Of a stretch of 43,353 nucleotides of DNA, positions 32,952 to 42,144 are shown piece after piece (positions within the stretch are counted from its first letter, which is position 1; the number at the start of each line of letters is the position of its first letter). The translations under genes were made by a program, and so were the position numbers. This DNA is from Flavobacteriales bacterium. GTDB taxonomy: Bacteria > Bacteroidota > Bacteroidia > Flavobacteriales_E > Vicingaceae. The notes under the pieces are model-generated. The model was given only the letters and a program-made list of their open reading frames with translations, ran no database searches and was not told the origin of the DNA. Where the stretch lies: assembly GCA_905339165.1 (NCBI GenBank), contig CAJPFH010000107.1:1-43353 (forward strand). The letters run 5' to 3'.

Positions 32952-33995
32952 TTGAACAGAAAAAAAGTGTATTGGATTTCGCAGCTATGTGGGTGGAGCA
33001 CTTACGTGTTACTGGCGTGGCTCATCAATAAATTAAACGGAAGCGAGTTTACTTCCGAACTTTTCTATAACCTATTTTCTATTTTTATTATTGGAGTAGC
33101 AAATACACACCTTTACCGTTCTATCATTTTACGGTTTCACTGGTTGCGTTTAAATACTGCCCAACTTATTCCTCGTGTATTATTGGCCTCACTTGTATTT
33201 GGATTCCTTTTTCACGTGCAACAAACCTTTGTTTCGGAGTTGTTAATTGCACAGCAGTTCTTTAAAATTGAATTAATAGACACGTTTCAAAAAATTATAA
33301 ACTGGACAGGCATATTTGTTCTATGGTCTTTATTGTATTTCATTGTACATTTTATAGACAATTACAAAAAAGAAGAAATAAAAAATTTAAAGTGGGAAGC
33401 CATGAAAAGTGAAACAGAGTTGAACAAATTAAAATCGCAACTCAATCCGCACTTTATTTTCAATACCATGAACAGTATACGTGCACTAATTGAAGAAAAT
33501 CCGACAGGAGCCAAAACGGCTGTTACACAACTTTCGAATATTTTACGCAGTACGCTATTAATGAGCCGAAAAAAATTTATTACCTTCGAAGAAGAAATGA
33601 AGTTGGTAGAAGATTATCTTAATTTGGAAAAAATAAGGTTAGAAGAAAGATTAAAAATAACCACCTACATACAAGTTAATCCTAATATTTTTGTGCCACC
33701 CATGATGCTTCAAACATTAGTAGAAAACGGCATAAAGCACGGTATTGCACAATCTGCCACCGGAGGAGAAATTTCTATTACCGCCACTTCTGACGCATCT
33801 TTCTTAACCATAGAAATTTCTAATACCGGCCAACTGCAAAACACTTTTTCCGATACCGGTTTCGGAATTATTAATACTCAACAACGCCTAAAAATATTAT
33901 ATACCGAAAAGGCAGAATTTAAGATATATAACGCAAGCAATAATAATGTAATTACCTATCTAAAAATACCCCTTTATTTTACCGATACTATATGA
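32952..33995 (+). CDS. LytS-type sensor histidine kinase
   Basis: A 347-aa inner-membrane histidine kinase of the His_kinase/HATPase_c (LytS/YehU) class. The TTG start at 32952 follows the M61 stop closely and gives an N terminus (NRKKVYWISQLCGW) typical of Bacteroidetes members. Four membrane helices span residues 10-135. The phospho-acceptor His is in SQLNPHFIFNTMNSIRALI (His about 167); the ATP domain has MMLQTLVENGIKHG (N box) and TGFGIINTQQRL (G box). It overlaps the downstream regulator by four bases (ATGA), so the two are translationally coupled. Its signal cannot be read from sequence. Confidence 0.93.
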   Translation: MNRKKVYWISQLCGWSTYVLLAWLINKLNGSEFTSELFYNLFSIFIIGVANTHLYRSIILRFHWLRLNTAQLIPRVLLASLVFGFLFHVQQTFVSELLIAQQFFKIELIDTFQKIINWTGIFVLWSLLYFIVHFIDNYKKEEIKNLKWEAMKSETELNKLKSQLNPHFIFNTMNSIRALIEENPTGAKTAVTQLSNILRSTLLMSRKKFITFEEEMKLVEDYLNLEKIRLEERLKITTYIQVNPNIFVPPMMLQTLVENGIKHGIAQSATGGEISITATSDASFLTIEISNTGQLQNTFSDTGFGIINTQQRLKILYTEKAEFKIYNASNNNVITYLKIPLYFTDTI

Positions 33996-34717
33996 GAACC
34001 ATAATTATAGACGATGAACGCCTGGCTCGTTCCGAACTAAAAAGTTTACTCAAGGAGTTTGCCGAGGTAGAAATTATTGCCGATACAGGCAATCCCGATG
34101 AAGCCATACAGTTAATTAACACCGAAAAACCCGATTTAATCTTTTTAGATATACAAATGCCCGAAAAAGATGGTTTTACATTATTAGAGCATTTGTTGCA
34201 TTTACCCAAAGTAATTTTTGTTACCGCTTTCGATGATTTTGCTCTCAGAGCGTTCGAAGTAAATGCACTCGATTACCTTCTAAAACCTGTTCAGGCAGAA
34301 CGATTAGCAGAGGCAATAAAAAAAATAAAAACAGCCGATAAGTTAAATTCGGCCCTACACCCACCAATTTCAAACGAAATATTAGGGCTAAACGACCGTG
34401 TTTTTGTAAAAGACGGAGAAAAATGCTGGTTTGTGAAACTAAGCGATGTTCGTATATTCGAGTCGGAAGGAAATTATGTGCGTATTTACTTCGATAAAAA
34501 TAAACCTCTTATTTTAAAATCGCTCAACAACCTCTACGAAAAACTAAACCCAAAAGAGTTTTTTAGAGCCAACCGAAAACATATTATTAATCTCAGTTGG
34601 ATTGAAAATGTAGAAAACTGGTACAACGGAGGCTTAGTGGTAAAACTTAAAAGCGGAGAGCAAATTGAGGTATCACGAAGGCAGGCCTCCAAATTGAAAG
34701 AGGTAATGAGCCTATAA
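33992..34717 (+). CDS. LytTR-family response regulator
   Basis: A 241-aa transcription regulator. The receiver domain (residues 1-120) starts TIIIDDERLARSE and has the phospho-acceptor Asp53 in DLIFLDIQMPEKDG and the Lys in LDYLLKPVQAERL. The C-terminal LytTR DNA-binding domain covers about residues 135-241 (VFVKDGEKCWFVKLSDVRI, then ESEGNYVRIYF, then FFRANRKHIINLSWI). It pairs with the kinase upstream through an ATGA overlap. The neighbouring M61 peptidase or downstream SiaC may be regulated, but no LytTR binding site (two imperfect direct repeats) is obvious nearby. Confidence 0.95.
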   Translation: MRTIIIDDERLARSELKSLLKEFAEVEIIADTGNPDEAIQLINTEKPDLIFLDIQMPEKDGFTLLEHLLHLPKVIFVTAFDDFALRAFEVNALDYLLKPVQAERLAEAIKKIKTADKLNSALHPPISNEILGLNDRVFVKDGEKCWFVKLSDVRIFESEGNYVRIYFDKNKPLILKSLNNLYEKLNPKEFFRANRKHIINLSWIENVENWYNGGLVVKLKSGEQIEVSRRQASKLKEVMSL

Positions 34718-34830
34718 ACAAATCCGTCTGTATTTTATGTATATTAGTCTTGTAAATACTTGGTTACGTATAATTTCTGTTAATTCTTTTAATGCTTTTA
34801 AGCAACTTTAAGTAATTATTTTTTCGAGGA

Positions 34831-35253
34831 ATGAATGCTTTACAAGTAAAACCAACAAACGAATCGCCCATGGTTTGCCTAGACCTTGAAAATAATATTT
34901 TCGAAATATCCGGCAAATCGGTGCTTTCAGAAGTAGACGAATTTTACGATAAAATACTTGACTGGCTCGATCATGTCGCCAAAAAAGAAATAAACTCCAT
35001 TAACTTCGTATTTAACCTCGATTACTTTAATATCGCATCATCTAAACGCATTTTGTTTATACTGTACAAACTAAATGAGATGCACAAAAGTGGTAAAAAA
35101 ATTATAGTTTCTTGGTGCTATAAACACGAAGACGATGATATGAAAGAGGTAGGAGAAGATTTTGCTTTTATGGTAAATATTCCATTTAACTTCGTAGGGT
35201 ATGCAGCTAACGAAAAGCCCTTTACCGATATTCCAAAAACTTTAGATGTTTAA
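34831..35253 (+). CDS. SiaC-family (DUF1987) protein
   Basis: A 140-aa cytosolic protein of the SiaC/DUF1987 family. In Pseudomonas aeruginosa, SiaC is a phosphorylation-controlled activator of the diguanylate cyclase SiaD, switched by the phosphatase SiaA and kinase SiaB. Family features are visible: CLDLENNIFEISGKSVLSEV, then INFVFNLDYFNIASSKRILF, then KIIVSWCYKHEDDDM. The segment that in characterised members holds the regulatory Thr reads N-I-A-S-S here, so the phosphosite appears to be changed. No siaA, siaB or siaD gene is in the window. It is preceded by a 113-base AT-rich gap and is separated from the LytTR regulator. Confidence 0.87.
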   Translation: MNALQVKPTNESPMVCLDLENNIFEISGKSVLSEVDEFYDKILDWLDHVAKKEINSINFVFNLDYFNIASSKRILFILYKLNEMHKSGKKIIVSWCYKHEDDDMKEVGEDFAFMVNIPFNFVGYAANEKPFTDIPKTLDV

Positions 35254-35343
35254 AATTTCTGCATTACCATTCTCCTATTAAACTTTTAAAGGATACTTCG
35301 TTGTTCTTTCGTAGAATAATAGGAACTTTGAAAAAAAAGTATT

Positions 35344-35976
35344 GTGAAAAACTCATCTATTATTACCCAAATTATTTTGGCTGCTGCAATCATTATTTTA
35401 TATGTACTGCATTTTTCCGGAAATAAAAAAGAGGCCGAAAAACAAACAACTTCACCAGCACTAACCACCGATAGTATTCCAAAAAATACACCAACTGAGT
35501 TGCCCGATTTTTCTATTGTGTATATTAATTCCGATTCCCTAATGGAAAATTATGAGTTGGTAAAAGACATGAAAAAAAAGTTGGAAAGCAGAATGAAAGA
35601 TTACGAGAATTCCTTCCAAACAAAGCTAAAAAAGTTTGAAAAAGATGTACAAAGTTTTCAGGAAAGTGCACGGTATTATACCCAAGAAGAAGGACAGAAA
35701 AAACAGTTGGAATTAATGGAGCGGGAACAAGAACTCACGGCTCTAAAAGAAGATTTGAGCAACAAGCTGGCCGAAGAAGAACACAAGATGAATGTTGAAC
35801 TTAAAAAACGGATAAACGATTTTCTAAAAAAGCAGAATCATCAAAAGCAGTATCATTTTATACTTGGATATTCCGATTTAACCAATATTTTATACGCCAA
35901 CGATTCGCTTGATATAACCACCATAGTGCTAAACGGGCTAAACACCGAGTACAAAGCAGAAAAAGAAAAGAAATAA
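35344..35976 (+). CDS. OmpH/Skp-like coiled-coil protein
   Basis: A 210-aa protein with an N-terminal membrane anchor or signal segment (ITQIILAAAIIILYVLHFS, residues 5-23), so it is periplasmic or tethered to the inner membrane. Residues 58-75 (FSIVYINSDSLMENYELVKD) match the start of OmpH/Skp chaperones, and residues 75-170 form a long, heptad-like coiled coil rich in Lys, Glu and Gln. OmpH-like proteins are periplasmic chaperones for outer-membrane proteins. Start is a GTG at 35344. It overlaps the DUF4924 gene by one base (TAATG), so the two are coupled. Confidence 0.87.
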   Translation: MKNSSIITQIILAAAIIILYVLHFSGNKKEAEKQTTSPALTTDSIPKNTPTELPDFSIVYINSDSLMENYELVKDMKKKLESRMKDYENSFQTKLKKFEKDVQSFQESARYYTQEEGQKKQLELMEREQELTALKEDLSNKLAEEEHKMNVELKKRINDFLKKQNHQKQYHFILGYSDLTNILYANDSLDITTIVLNGLNTEYKAEKEKK

Positions 35977-36536
35977 TGCTTATTGCACGAAATAAAGAAA
36001 AAGAAAACATTGTAGAGTTTTTACTTTACATGTGGCAGGTAGAAGACATTATTCGAGCCTATCATTTCGATATAAACCTTATCCAAATTGGACTAATTGA
36101 TAAGCACGATGTTCCACAAGAAGTTAAATACGAAATGCGAGAATGGTATCAACGTATTATTGATGAAATGCTGAAAGAAGGTTCATCTGAAAGGGGACAC
36201 ATTGGACGAGTAAAATTTGTAATGTCTGAAATACAACACTTACATTTACAACTGTTAACCGTATGGCAAGATAAAAAATACATGGCATCGTACGAAAAAG
36301 CCTCTCCATACATACAAGATTTATATCGCAAGTCGGCCGGATTAGTAGTTCAGGAAACAGAAGTGTGTCTGAATGCTCTTTACGGATTATTGTTGTTAAA
36401 ACTAAAAAAAACAACGATAAGTCGCGAAACCACCGATGCCCTAAAAACAATTTCTGAAATGTTGGCATACCTTGCTGCCAATTACAAATTATACAGATCG
36501 GGAAAACTCGATATCTCTAAAGAAAAAAGCAACTAA
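35976..36536 (+). CDS. DUF4924 family protein
   Basis: A 186-aa cytosolic protein of the DUF4924 family, found mainly in Bacteroidetes and of unknown function. The N terminus NKEKENIVEFLLYMWQVEDI, then HFDINLIQIGLI, and WYQRIIDEMLKEG match the family; the protein is mostly alpha-helical with no catalytic motif seen. It overlaps the OmpH-like gene by one base and precedes hpt by 52 bases. Confidence 0.88.
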   Translation: MLIARNKEKENIVEFLLYMWQVEDIIRAYHFDINLIQIGLIDKHDVPQEVKYEMREWYQRIIDEMLKEGSSERGHIGRVKFVMSEIQHLHLQLLTVWQDKKYMASYEKASPYIQDLYRKSAGLVVQETEVCLNALYGLLLLKLKKTTISRETTDALKTISEMLAYLAANYKLYRSGKLDISKEKSN

Positions 36537-36588
36537 ACAAATTTTCCTATACTCCATAAAAATAAATAGAAAAGAGTAGAAAACCGCA

Positions 36589-37128
36589 ATGGAAATCATT
36601 CAGCTAAATAACAAACCATTTAAAACATATATTTCATCAATCGAAATTGCCGAAAGCTGCACAAAAATGGCAAATCAGATTAACAGCGACTACAAAAACA
36701 AACGCCCCCTATTTTTAGCGGTTTTAAATGGTAGTTTTATTTTTGCTGCCGATTTGTTTCGCAAAATAAATTTACCATCGGACATCTCCTTTGTAAAAAT
36801 AGCTTCCTATTCAGGCACTAACAGTACCGAAAAAATAAATAATCTTATTGGCATCAACGAAAATATTGAAGGCAGAGATATCATAATTATTGAAGATATT
36901 GTAGATACAGGTAATACACTGCATTATTTATTCGAAATATTGAAAGAAAAAAAAGCAAATACTATTCAAATTGCAACCCTGCTGTTTAAACCCGAGGCAT
37001 ATAAATGGAACTACCCCGTTCAGTACGTAGGCAAAACCATTCCAAATGTTTTTGTGGTAGGCTACGGATTAGATTATGACGGGTTCGGAAGAAATTTAAA
37101 TTCTATATACATACTAAACGAAAAATAA
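36589..37128 (+). CDS. hpt: Hypoxanthine phosphoribosyltransferase
   Basis: Purine salvage enzyme that converts hypoxanthine or guanine plus PRPP to IMP or GMP. The PRPP-binding loop is in IIIEDIVDTGNTLHYLFEIL at about residues 101-120, with the conserved E-D-I-V-D-T-G-N core; the earlier LNGSFIFAADLFRKI segment and the late FVVGYGLDYDGFGRNL segment are also typical. Length 179 aa, normal. It begins a run with adk, one base downstream, in the common Bacteroidetes order hpt-adk-obg. Confidence 0.96.
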   Translation: MEIIQLNNKPFKTYISSIEIAESCTKMANQINSDYKNKRPLFLAVLNGSFIFAADLFRKINLPSDISFVKIASYSGTNSTEKINNLIGINENIEGRDIIIIEDIVDTGNTLHYLFEILKEKKANTIQIATLLFKPEAYKWNYPVQYVGKTIPNVFVVGYGLDYDGFGRNLNSIYILNEK

Positions 37129-37129
37129 T

Positions 37130-37714
37130 ATGCTAAACATTGTTTTATTTGGCCCCCCGGGAGCCGGAAAAGGAACACAGAGCGAAAAATTAGTAAATAA
37201 ATATTCGCTTATACATCTCTCTACAGGTGATATTTTCAGAGCAAATATGAAGGGCGAAACCGATTTAGGAAAATTGGCAAAATCGTACATGGATAAAGGC
37301 GAACTAGTACCCGACCAAGTAACCATCAATATGCTCGAGGCCGAAGTAAACAAATACCCCAACGCTATGGGATTTATTTTTGACGGTTTTCCAAGAACCG
37401 TTCCGCAAGCCGAAGCCTTAGATACTTTTTTAGCTCAACGAAATACCCCGATTACTTTAATGTTGGCATTAGAAGTGCCCGAACAGGAACTAATAAACCG
37501 ATTACTGCTAAGAGGAAAAGACAGTGGACGTACAGACGACCAAGACGAAAACATCGTAAAAAACAGAATTAAAGTATACAACGAGCAAACGGCAGTTGCC
37601 GCAGCATTTTATCAAAAACAAAATAAATACTTGGCAGTTAACGGCATAGGAACAATAGATGAAATTTTTCAGAGACTTTGTAGAGCCATTGATACTAGGA
37701 GTGTAGTTCACTAA
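37130..37714 (+). CDS. adk: Adenylate kinase
   Basis: Interconverts ATP + AMP and 2 ADP. It has the P-loop GPPGAGKGTQSEKL (residues 7-20), the AMP site STGDIFRAN, FDGFPRTVPQAEAL, and the short LID form: GRTDDQDENIVKNRIKVYN with no zinc-binding insertion, which fits its 194 aa (short type). It lies one base after hpt and 26 bases before obg. Confidence 0.97.
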   Translation: MLNIVLFGPPGAGKGTQSEKLVNKYSLIHLSTGDIFRANMKGETDLGKLAKSYMDKGELVPDQVTINMLEAEVNKYPNAMGFIFDGFPRTVPQAEALDTFLAQRNTPITLMLALEVPEQELINRLLLRGKDSGRTDDQDENIVKNRIKVYNEQTAVAAAFYQKQNKYLAVNGIGTIDEIFQRLCRAIDTRSVVH

Positions 37715-37740
37715 TCAACATTTAAAGAAAGCAAAGAAAA

Positions 37741-38733
37741 GTGGGCGAATCGAATTTTGTAGATTATGTAAAAATATGCTGCCGTTCCGGACACGGAGGA
37801 GCGGGAGCCATGCACCTGCACCGAAGTAAAATTACCGCAAAGGGTGGGCCAGACGGTGGAGATGGAGGAAGAGGCGGGCATATTATACTAAGAGGAAATG
37901 CACAACTTTGGACCTTGCTACATCTAAAATATCGCAAACACGTTATTGCAGGAGATGGAGGCAAGGGAGGAGCTCAACTGATGACCGGTGCTTTTGGAGA
38001 AGACATTTACCTTGATGTTCCACTGGGAACCGTAGCTAAAGACGCAGAAACAGGAATAGTAGAAGCCGAAATTACAAAAGATGGGGAAGAAATAATTTTT
38101 GTAAAAGGAGGAATGGGTGGCAAGGGGAATGCTCATTTTAAAACATCAACCAACCAAACACCACGCTTTGCCCAACCCGGAGAATCCGGTCAGGAAATTT
38201 GGAAAGTGCTCGAACTGAAAGTGCTTGCCGATGTAGGATTAGTGGGCTTTCCAAACGCAGGAAAATCAACCCTTTTGGCCGCTGTTACCGCAGCAAAACC
38301 CGAAATTGCCAATTACCCTTTTACCACCCTTGTTCCTAATTTAGGCATAGTGCAATACAGAGATTATAAATCTTTTGTAATGGCCGATATTCCTGGTATT
38401 ATTGAAGATGCCCACCTTGGAAAAGGGCTTGGAATAAGGTTTTTGAGACATATAGAACGTAATTCCATATTGCTCTTTTTAGTACCTGCCGATACCGATA
38501 ATATTTCTAAAGAATACAAAATACTACTCAAAGAACTTAAAGAATACAACCCGGAGCTACTTCACAAAAAAAGAATTTTAGCCATCTCGAAAAGCGATTT
38601 ATTAGACGAAGAATTAAAGAATGAAATAAAGAAAACCCTTCCCAAAGTAGAATACGTTTTTATATCAGGAATAAGCGGAGAAGGACTTACACAACTTAAA
38701 GATTTACTCTGGAAACACCTAAATAATCAATGA
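37741..38733 (+). CDS. obgE: Obg GTPase (CgtA)
   Basis: Essential ribosome-associated GTPase of the Obg family. The N-terminal glycine-rich Obg fold covers residues 1 to about 155 ([18 protein letters not shown], then [13 protein letters not shown], then [16 protein letters not shown]). The G domain has the P-loop [11 protein letters not shown]3 [20 protein letters not shown] and G4 (SKSD). The start is GTG. It ends at about residue 330, with no C-terminal OCT domain, as in many Bacteroidetes. It overlaps the PAP2 gene by four bases (ATGA). Confidence 0.97.
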   Translation: MGESNFVDYVKICCRSGHGGAGAMHLHRSKITAKGGPDGGDGGRGGHIILRGNAQLWTLLHLKYRKHVIAGDGGKGGAQLMTGAFGEDIYLDVPLGTVAKDAETGIVEAEITKDGEEIIFVKGGMGGKGNAHFKTSTNQTPRFAQPGESGQEIWKVLELKVLADVGLVGFPNAGKSTLLAAVTAAKPEIANYPFTTLVPNLGIVQYRDYKSFVMADIPGIIEDAHLGKGLGIRFLRHIERNSILLFLVPADTDNISKEYKILLKELKEYNPELLHKKRILAISKSDLLDEELKNEIKKTLPKVEYVFISGISGEGLTQLKDLLWKHLNNQ

Positions 38734-39314
38734 TTGTAATGGAATTAATAACCCAATACGATATTAAATTATTTTTATTTTTGAACGGATTAAACACTCC
38801 GCTTCTTGATTCAATAATGTATTTTGTATCTCAAAAATGGGTATGGATTCCGCTCTATTTATTTCTTCTATTCTTGTTGTATAAAAAATACAAAACCCAA
38901 ACTTTTTATTTACTCTTTTTGGTTTTGTTTATTATTGTATTGAGCGACCAAAGTTCGGTAGTTTTTAAAAATTACTTTCAGCGGCTTCGCCCTTGTCATA
39001 ATCCTGATATTATTGAGTTAGTTCATTTGGTAAAAAATTATTGCGGAGGAACCTACGGTTTTATTTCCTCGCATGCATCAAATGTATTTGCTCTGGCAAC
39101 ATTCATTATTCTTTACCTTGGTTATTCGTACAAATGGATTTCCATTTTTATCCTTTTATGGGCGGCCATCGTTTCGTACAGCAGAATTTATTTGGGAGCC
39201 CATTTTCCTATCGATGTTCTTTGCGGTGCCGTTTGGGGAATTTTTATTACCTTGCTCTCCGTAATATCTTTTAAAAAAATAAAACCTCAATATTTTAATT
39301 CGGCACGACAATGA
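38730..39314 (+). CDS. PAP2-family membrane phosphatase
   Basis: A 194-aa inner-membrane phosphatase of the PAP2 (type 2 phosphatidic acid phosphatase) family. The three signature motifs are present: [11 protein letters not shown] (C1), GFISSHASN (C2) and [14 protein letters not shown] (C3), set between several hydrophobic helices. Likely substrates are phosphatidic acid, PGP or undecaprenyl diphosphate. It overlaps obgE by four bases; an internal ATG at 38739 is a second possible start. It overlaps crcB by four bases (ATGA). Confidence 0.93.
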   Translation: MIVMELITQYDIKLFLFLNGLNTPLLDSIMYFVSQKWVWIPLYLFLLFLLYKKYKTQTFYLLFLVLFIIVLSDQSSVVFKNYFQRLRPCHNPDIIELVHLVKNYCGGTYGFISSHASNVFALATFIILYLGYSYKWISIFILLWAAIVSYSRIYLGAHFPIDVLCGAVWGIFITLLSVISFKKIKPQYFNSARQ

Positions 39315-39679
39315 TTTATACTGCAGTTGCTATTTTTTTAGGAGGAGGCTTAGGGAGTTTGGCACGTTGGATAATTTCTAAGTCAACTCTTGCATTTTAC
39401 AGCGGAAGTTTTCCATTAGGAACTTTTTTGTCAAATACAATCAGTTCTGCACTTCTGGCTACAGGGGTTCTGTTTTTTTCTTATCGTACAGACCTTAGTG
39501 AAAACTGGCGATTCTTTTTACTTACAGGTTTTTGCGGAGGGTTCAGCACATTTTCCACATTCAGTTTCGAAAACTTCGAATTAATTAAAACAGGAAACTG
39601 GACCATGGCCATTCTTAACATTTTAATAAGTATTGTGTGTTGTATCGTTCTTTTGTTTGCCATCATCAAAAATAAATAA
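39311..39679 (+). CDS. crcB: CrcB/Fluc fluoride channel
   Basis: A 122-aa four-helix fluoride exporter. The motifs GGGLGSLARWIISK (TM1), GTFLSNTISSALLATG (with the conserved Asn), and TGFCGGFSTFSTFSFENFEL, which contains the pore phenylalanines, are intact. Fluc proteins work as dual-topology dimers and export F-. It overlaps the PAP2 gene by four bases and is one base before the PafA-type gene. I see no fluoride riboswitch upstream, so it is driven by the operon. Confidence 0.96.
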   Translation: MIYTAVAIFLGGGLGSLARWIISKSTLAFYSGSFPLGTFLSNTISSALLATGVLFFSYRTDLSENWRFFLLTGFCGGFSTFSTFSFENFELIKTGNWTMAILNILISIVCCIVLLFAIIKNK

Positions 39680-39680
39680 T

Positions 39681-41369
39681 ATGAGAATCCTTCCGTTTAT
39701 ATTCCTTCTTTTTTCAATTTCATTATTTTCTCAGCAAGCATACCAAAAACCACCAAAATTAGTGGTGGGAATTGTAGTTGACCAAATGCGGTACGAGTAC
39801 ATTTACCGTTACTGGGATAAACTAGGCAGTAATGGATTTAAACGATTGATAAACGAAGGAATGAATTGCAGAAATACACGATATAATTATGTGCCCACCT
39901 ACACCGGCCCCGGACATGCCTCTATATACACCGGTTCTACGCCCATGCACCACGGAATTGTGGCAAATGATTGGTTTAACAAGCAAAGCAACAAAATGTT
40001 ATATTGCACCAGCGATACGTCTGTAAAAACAATAGGAGCAGAAAATACTTCAGGAAAACACTCTCCCCGTAATTTATTAGCTACTACAGTAACTGACCAA
40101 TTACGACTTATCAGCAACTTCAACTCAAAATGTATAGGAATAGCATTAAAAGACAGAGGAGCCATATTGCCTGCCGGACAGCTTGCTAATGCGGCCTATT
40201 GGTTCGATGCCGTTTCCGGAAATTTTGTAAGCAGTTCGTATTATATGGATTCTTTGCCTTCATGGCTTATTCAATTTAACAAACAGGAACTCCCTAAAAA
40301 ATATTTACAAAATACATGGAATACACTTCTACCTATAGACCAATATACCGAAAGTTTTCCCGATGCCAATCCATACGAAGGTAGCATTAATGCCGGAAGC
40401 CCAGGTGTTTTTCCTTACAACTTGGCTTATTTATACGCCAAAGCAGGGTTGGGCATAATCCGTTATACTCCGTGGGGAAATACAATCACTACTGATATGG
40501 CAAAGGCAGCTATAAAAGAAGAAAAAATGGGTCAAACAAGTTACACCGATTTCTTATGCCTTAGTTATTCAACTCCCGATTATGTTGGGCATATGTATGG
40601 AGCACACTCCGTAGAAGTTCAAGATGTTTACCTAAGGCTTGATAAGGAACTGGGTGAGTTTTTTACTTTTTTGGAAAAAGAATTCGGTAAAGAAAATGTG
40701 TTGGTATTTTTAACAGCCGACCACGGAGGGGCAGAAACTCCATCTTTGCTTATGGATAAAAAAGCGAATGCCGGTTATTTTCCGTATCAGTTTATAAAGG
40801 ATACCGTAAATACTTTTTTAAGCAAATGGTTAGGCAGTGGTAATTGGGTTTTTGCTTACGAAAATCAACAAGTCTATTTAAATCGTGCGGCTATTGAACA
40901 AAAATTAAATACCAACAGTAGCCTTTATAATGGATTATCGGGTAATAAAACTTTTATAAATAATACGAGTTTGGATTACGATGAAATAAACCAACGAATA
41001 GTTGATTTTTTGCTTAGCATGAAAGGAGTGGCAAATGCATATACTTCTAAAGAAATAGAACTATATAATCATGAAAACAATTTGGCTACACTCATAAAAA
41101 ATGGGTTTTACAAAAAACGATCGGGCGATATCATTATTCAATTTGAACCGGGCTGGATGGAATACAACCAATATGGCACCACACACGGTTCGGAGTATAG
41201 CTATGATACACATGTGCCCTTGCTGTGGTGGGGGTGGAAAACTCCCAAAGGAAAAGCGAGTGTAAACAAGGTAAATATAACCGATATTGCCCCCACTCTA
41301 TCCTTAATTCTAAACGCAAGTTTTCCGAGTGCTTGTGTTGGAAACCCTATCGAAGATTTTTTTAAATAG
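39681..41369 (+). CDS. pafA: PafA-type alkaline phosphatase
   Basis: A 562-aa exported enzyme of the alkaline phosphatase superfamily, resembling PafA of Elizabethkingia. Signal peptide to about residue 18 (LFSISLFSQQ). Nucleophilic Thr75 in TYTGPGHAS, with Asn96 in IVANDW and Lys157/Arg159 in LKDRGA, which correspond to PafA residues T79, N100, K162 and R164. Zinc ligands are Asp34 (VVDQMR), STPDYVGHMYG, TADHGG, and the late His in THGSEYSYDTHV. It removes phosphate from monoesters in the periplasm. The ATG at 39681 is chosen because it leads into the signal peptide and follows the crcB stop by one base. Confidence 0.93.
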   Translation: MRILPFIFLLFSISLFSQQAYQKPPKLVVGIVVDQMRYEYIYRYWDKLGSNGFKRLINEGMNCRNTRYNYVPTYTGPGHASIYTGSTPMHHGIVANDWFNKQSNKMLYCTSDTSVKTIGAENTSGKHSPRNLLATTVTDQLRLISNFNSKCIGIALKDRGAILPAGQLANAAYWFDAVSGNFVSSSYYMDSLPSWLIQFNKQELPKKYLQNTWNTLLPIDQYTESFPDANPYEGSINAGSPGVFPYNLAYLYAKAGLGIIRYTPWGNTITTDMAKAAIKEEKMGQTSYTDFLCLSYSTPDYVGHMYGAHSVEVQDVYLRLDKELGEFFTFLEKEFGKENVLVFLTADHGGAETPSLLMDKKANAGYFPYQFIKDTVNTFLSKWLGSGNWVFAYENQQVYLNRAAIEQKLNTNSSLYNGLSGNKTFINNTSLDYDEINQRIVDFLLSMKGVANAYTSKEIELYNHENNLATLIKNGFYKKRSGDIIIQFEPGWMEYNQYGTTHGSEYSYDTHVPLLWWGWKTPKGKASVNKVNITDIAPTLSLILNASFPSACVGNPIEDFFK

Positions 41370-41470
41370 AGAAATAAAATTCTTTTTATTCAACCCTACA
41401 AAACCGTATTTCAGCTAAATTTTTTTATGGTGTACATTTTCTTCGCGTACTTTGTTTCAAAACCATTACC

Positions 41471-42085
41471 ATGAAAAAGTTTATTGCCTTTTTTTATATT
41501 TCCTATTCATTGCTTTCGTGCACTACAGAAACGAAAGAAAAGTTAGATTCAGACCAAACAGACAAAAAAGAACTTGAAGGCGATACTCCTAAACTATTAG
41601 AGTTTAATGAAGCCTATTCTTCCTTTTTCTGGGCTTTGGTAGATAAAGATGAAAAAACATTTAACACATTTATTCACCCGCAATTTGGAGCATATTTTAT
41701 TGAATCCAATGGGGCACTACCCTCATTTGTAACCGTAAAGGATATTGCAAATTTTAAAAGAATTACAGACGGAAAATCGTTTTTTAATATTGATATAGAA
41801 AAAGTGGGAACAGAACCATTATTAGAGGAATTACCTATTGTAATTTGCGAAGAGAATATTTACAACAAGCAGGGATGTTTTACACAAAATATAAATAAAC
41901 TAAGAGAATCCGGTTTGTGGAATATCCCAGACTTGAAAGAGCAGGAGAAAAAAAATATGGACAAGTTATCCGAAACTATAGAATACACAGTGGTAAATAC
42001 AGCTAATTATATATATTATTTTTCACAAATAGACGGAGCATGGTATGTTACCTTTATTGATATGCGAACTCCTTGCCAAGCATAA
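41471..42085 (+). CDS. Lipoprotein of unknown function (204 aa)
   Basis: A 204-aa lipoprotein with the lipobox L-L-S-C (Cys17) after MKKFIAFFYISYSL, followed by a Lys/Glu/Asp-rich linker. The rest has no recognised domain; it has Phe- and Tyr-rich segments and ends with DMRTPCQA. The upstream sequence TACTTTG (41450-41456) is one base short of the -7 consensus. A possible ligand-binding or sensor role is not supported by any motif. Confidence 0.75.
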   Translation: MKKFIAFFYISYSLLSCTTETKEKLDSDQTDKKELEGDTPKLLEFNEAYSSFFWALVDKDEKTFNTFIHPQFGAYFIESNGALPSFVTVKDIANFKRITDGKSFFNIDIEKVGTEPLLEELPIVICEENIYNKQGCFTQNINKLRESGLWNIPDLKEQEKKNMDKLSETIEYTVVNTANYIYYFSQIDGAWYVTFIDMRTPCQA

Positions 42086-42144
42086 TTTATTCTATCTTTT
42101 CTTTTTCATTACATTTGTCCAACAAACAAATTAAATCAGATTAT

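Noticed and set aside
39240-39311. Fluoride riboswitch before crcB
   Set aside because: The crcB start overlaps the PAP2 stop, leaving no leader, and the upstream sequence is PAP2 coding.
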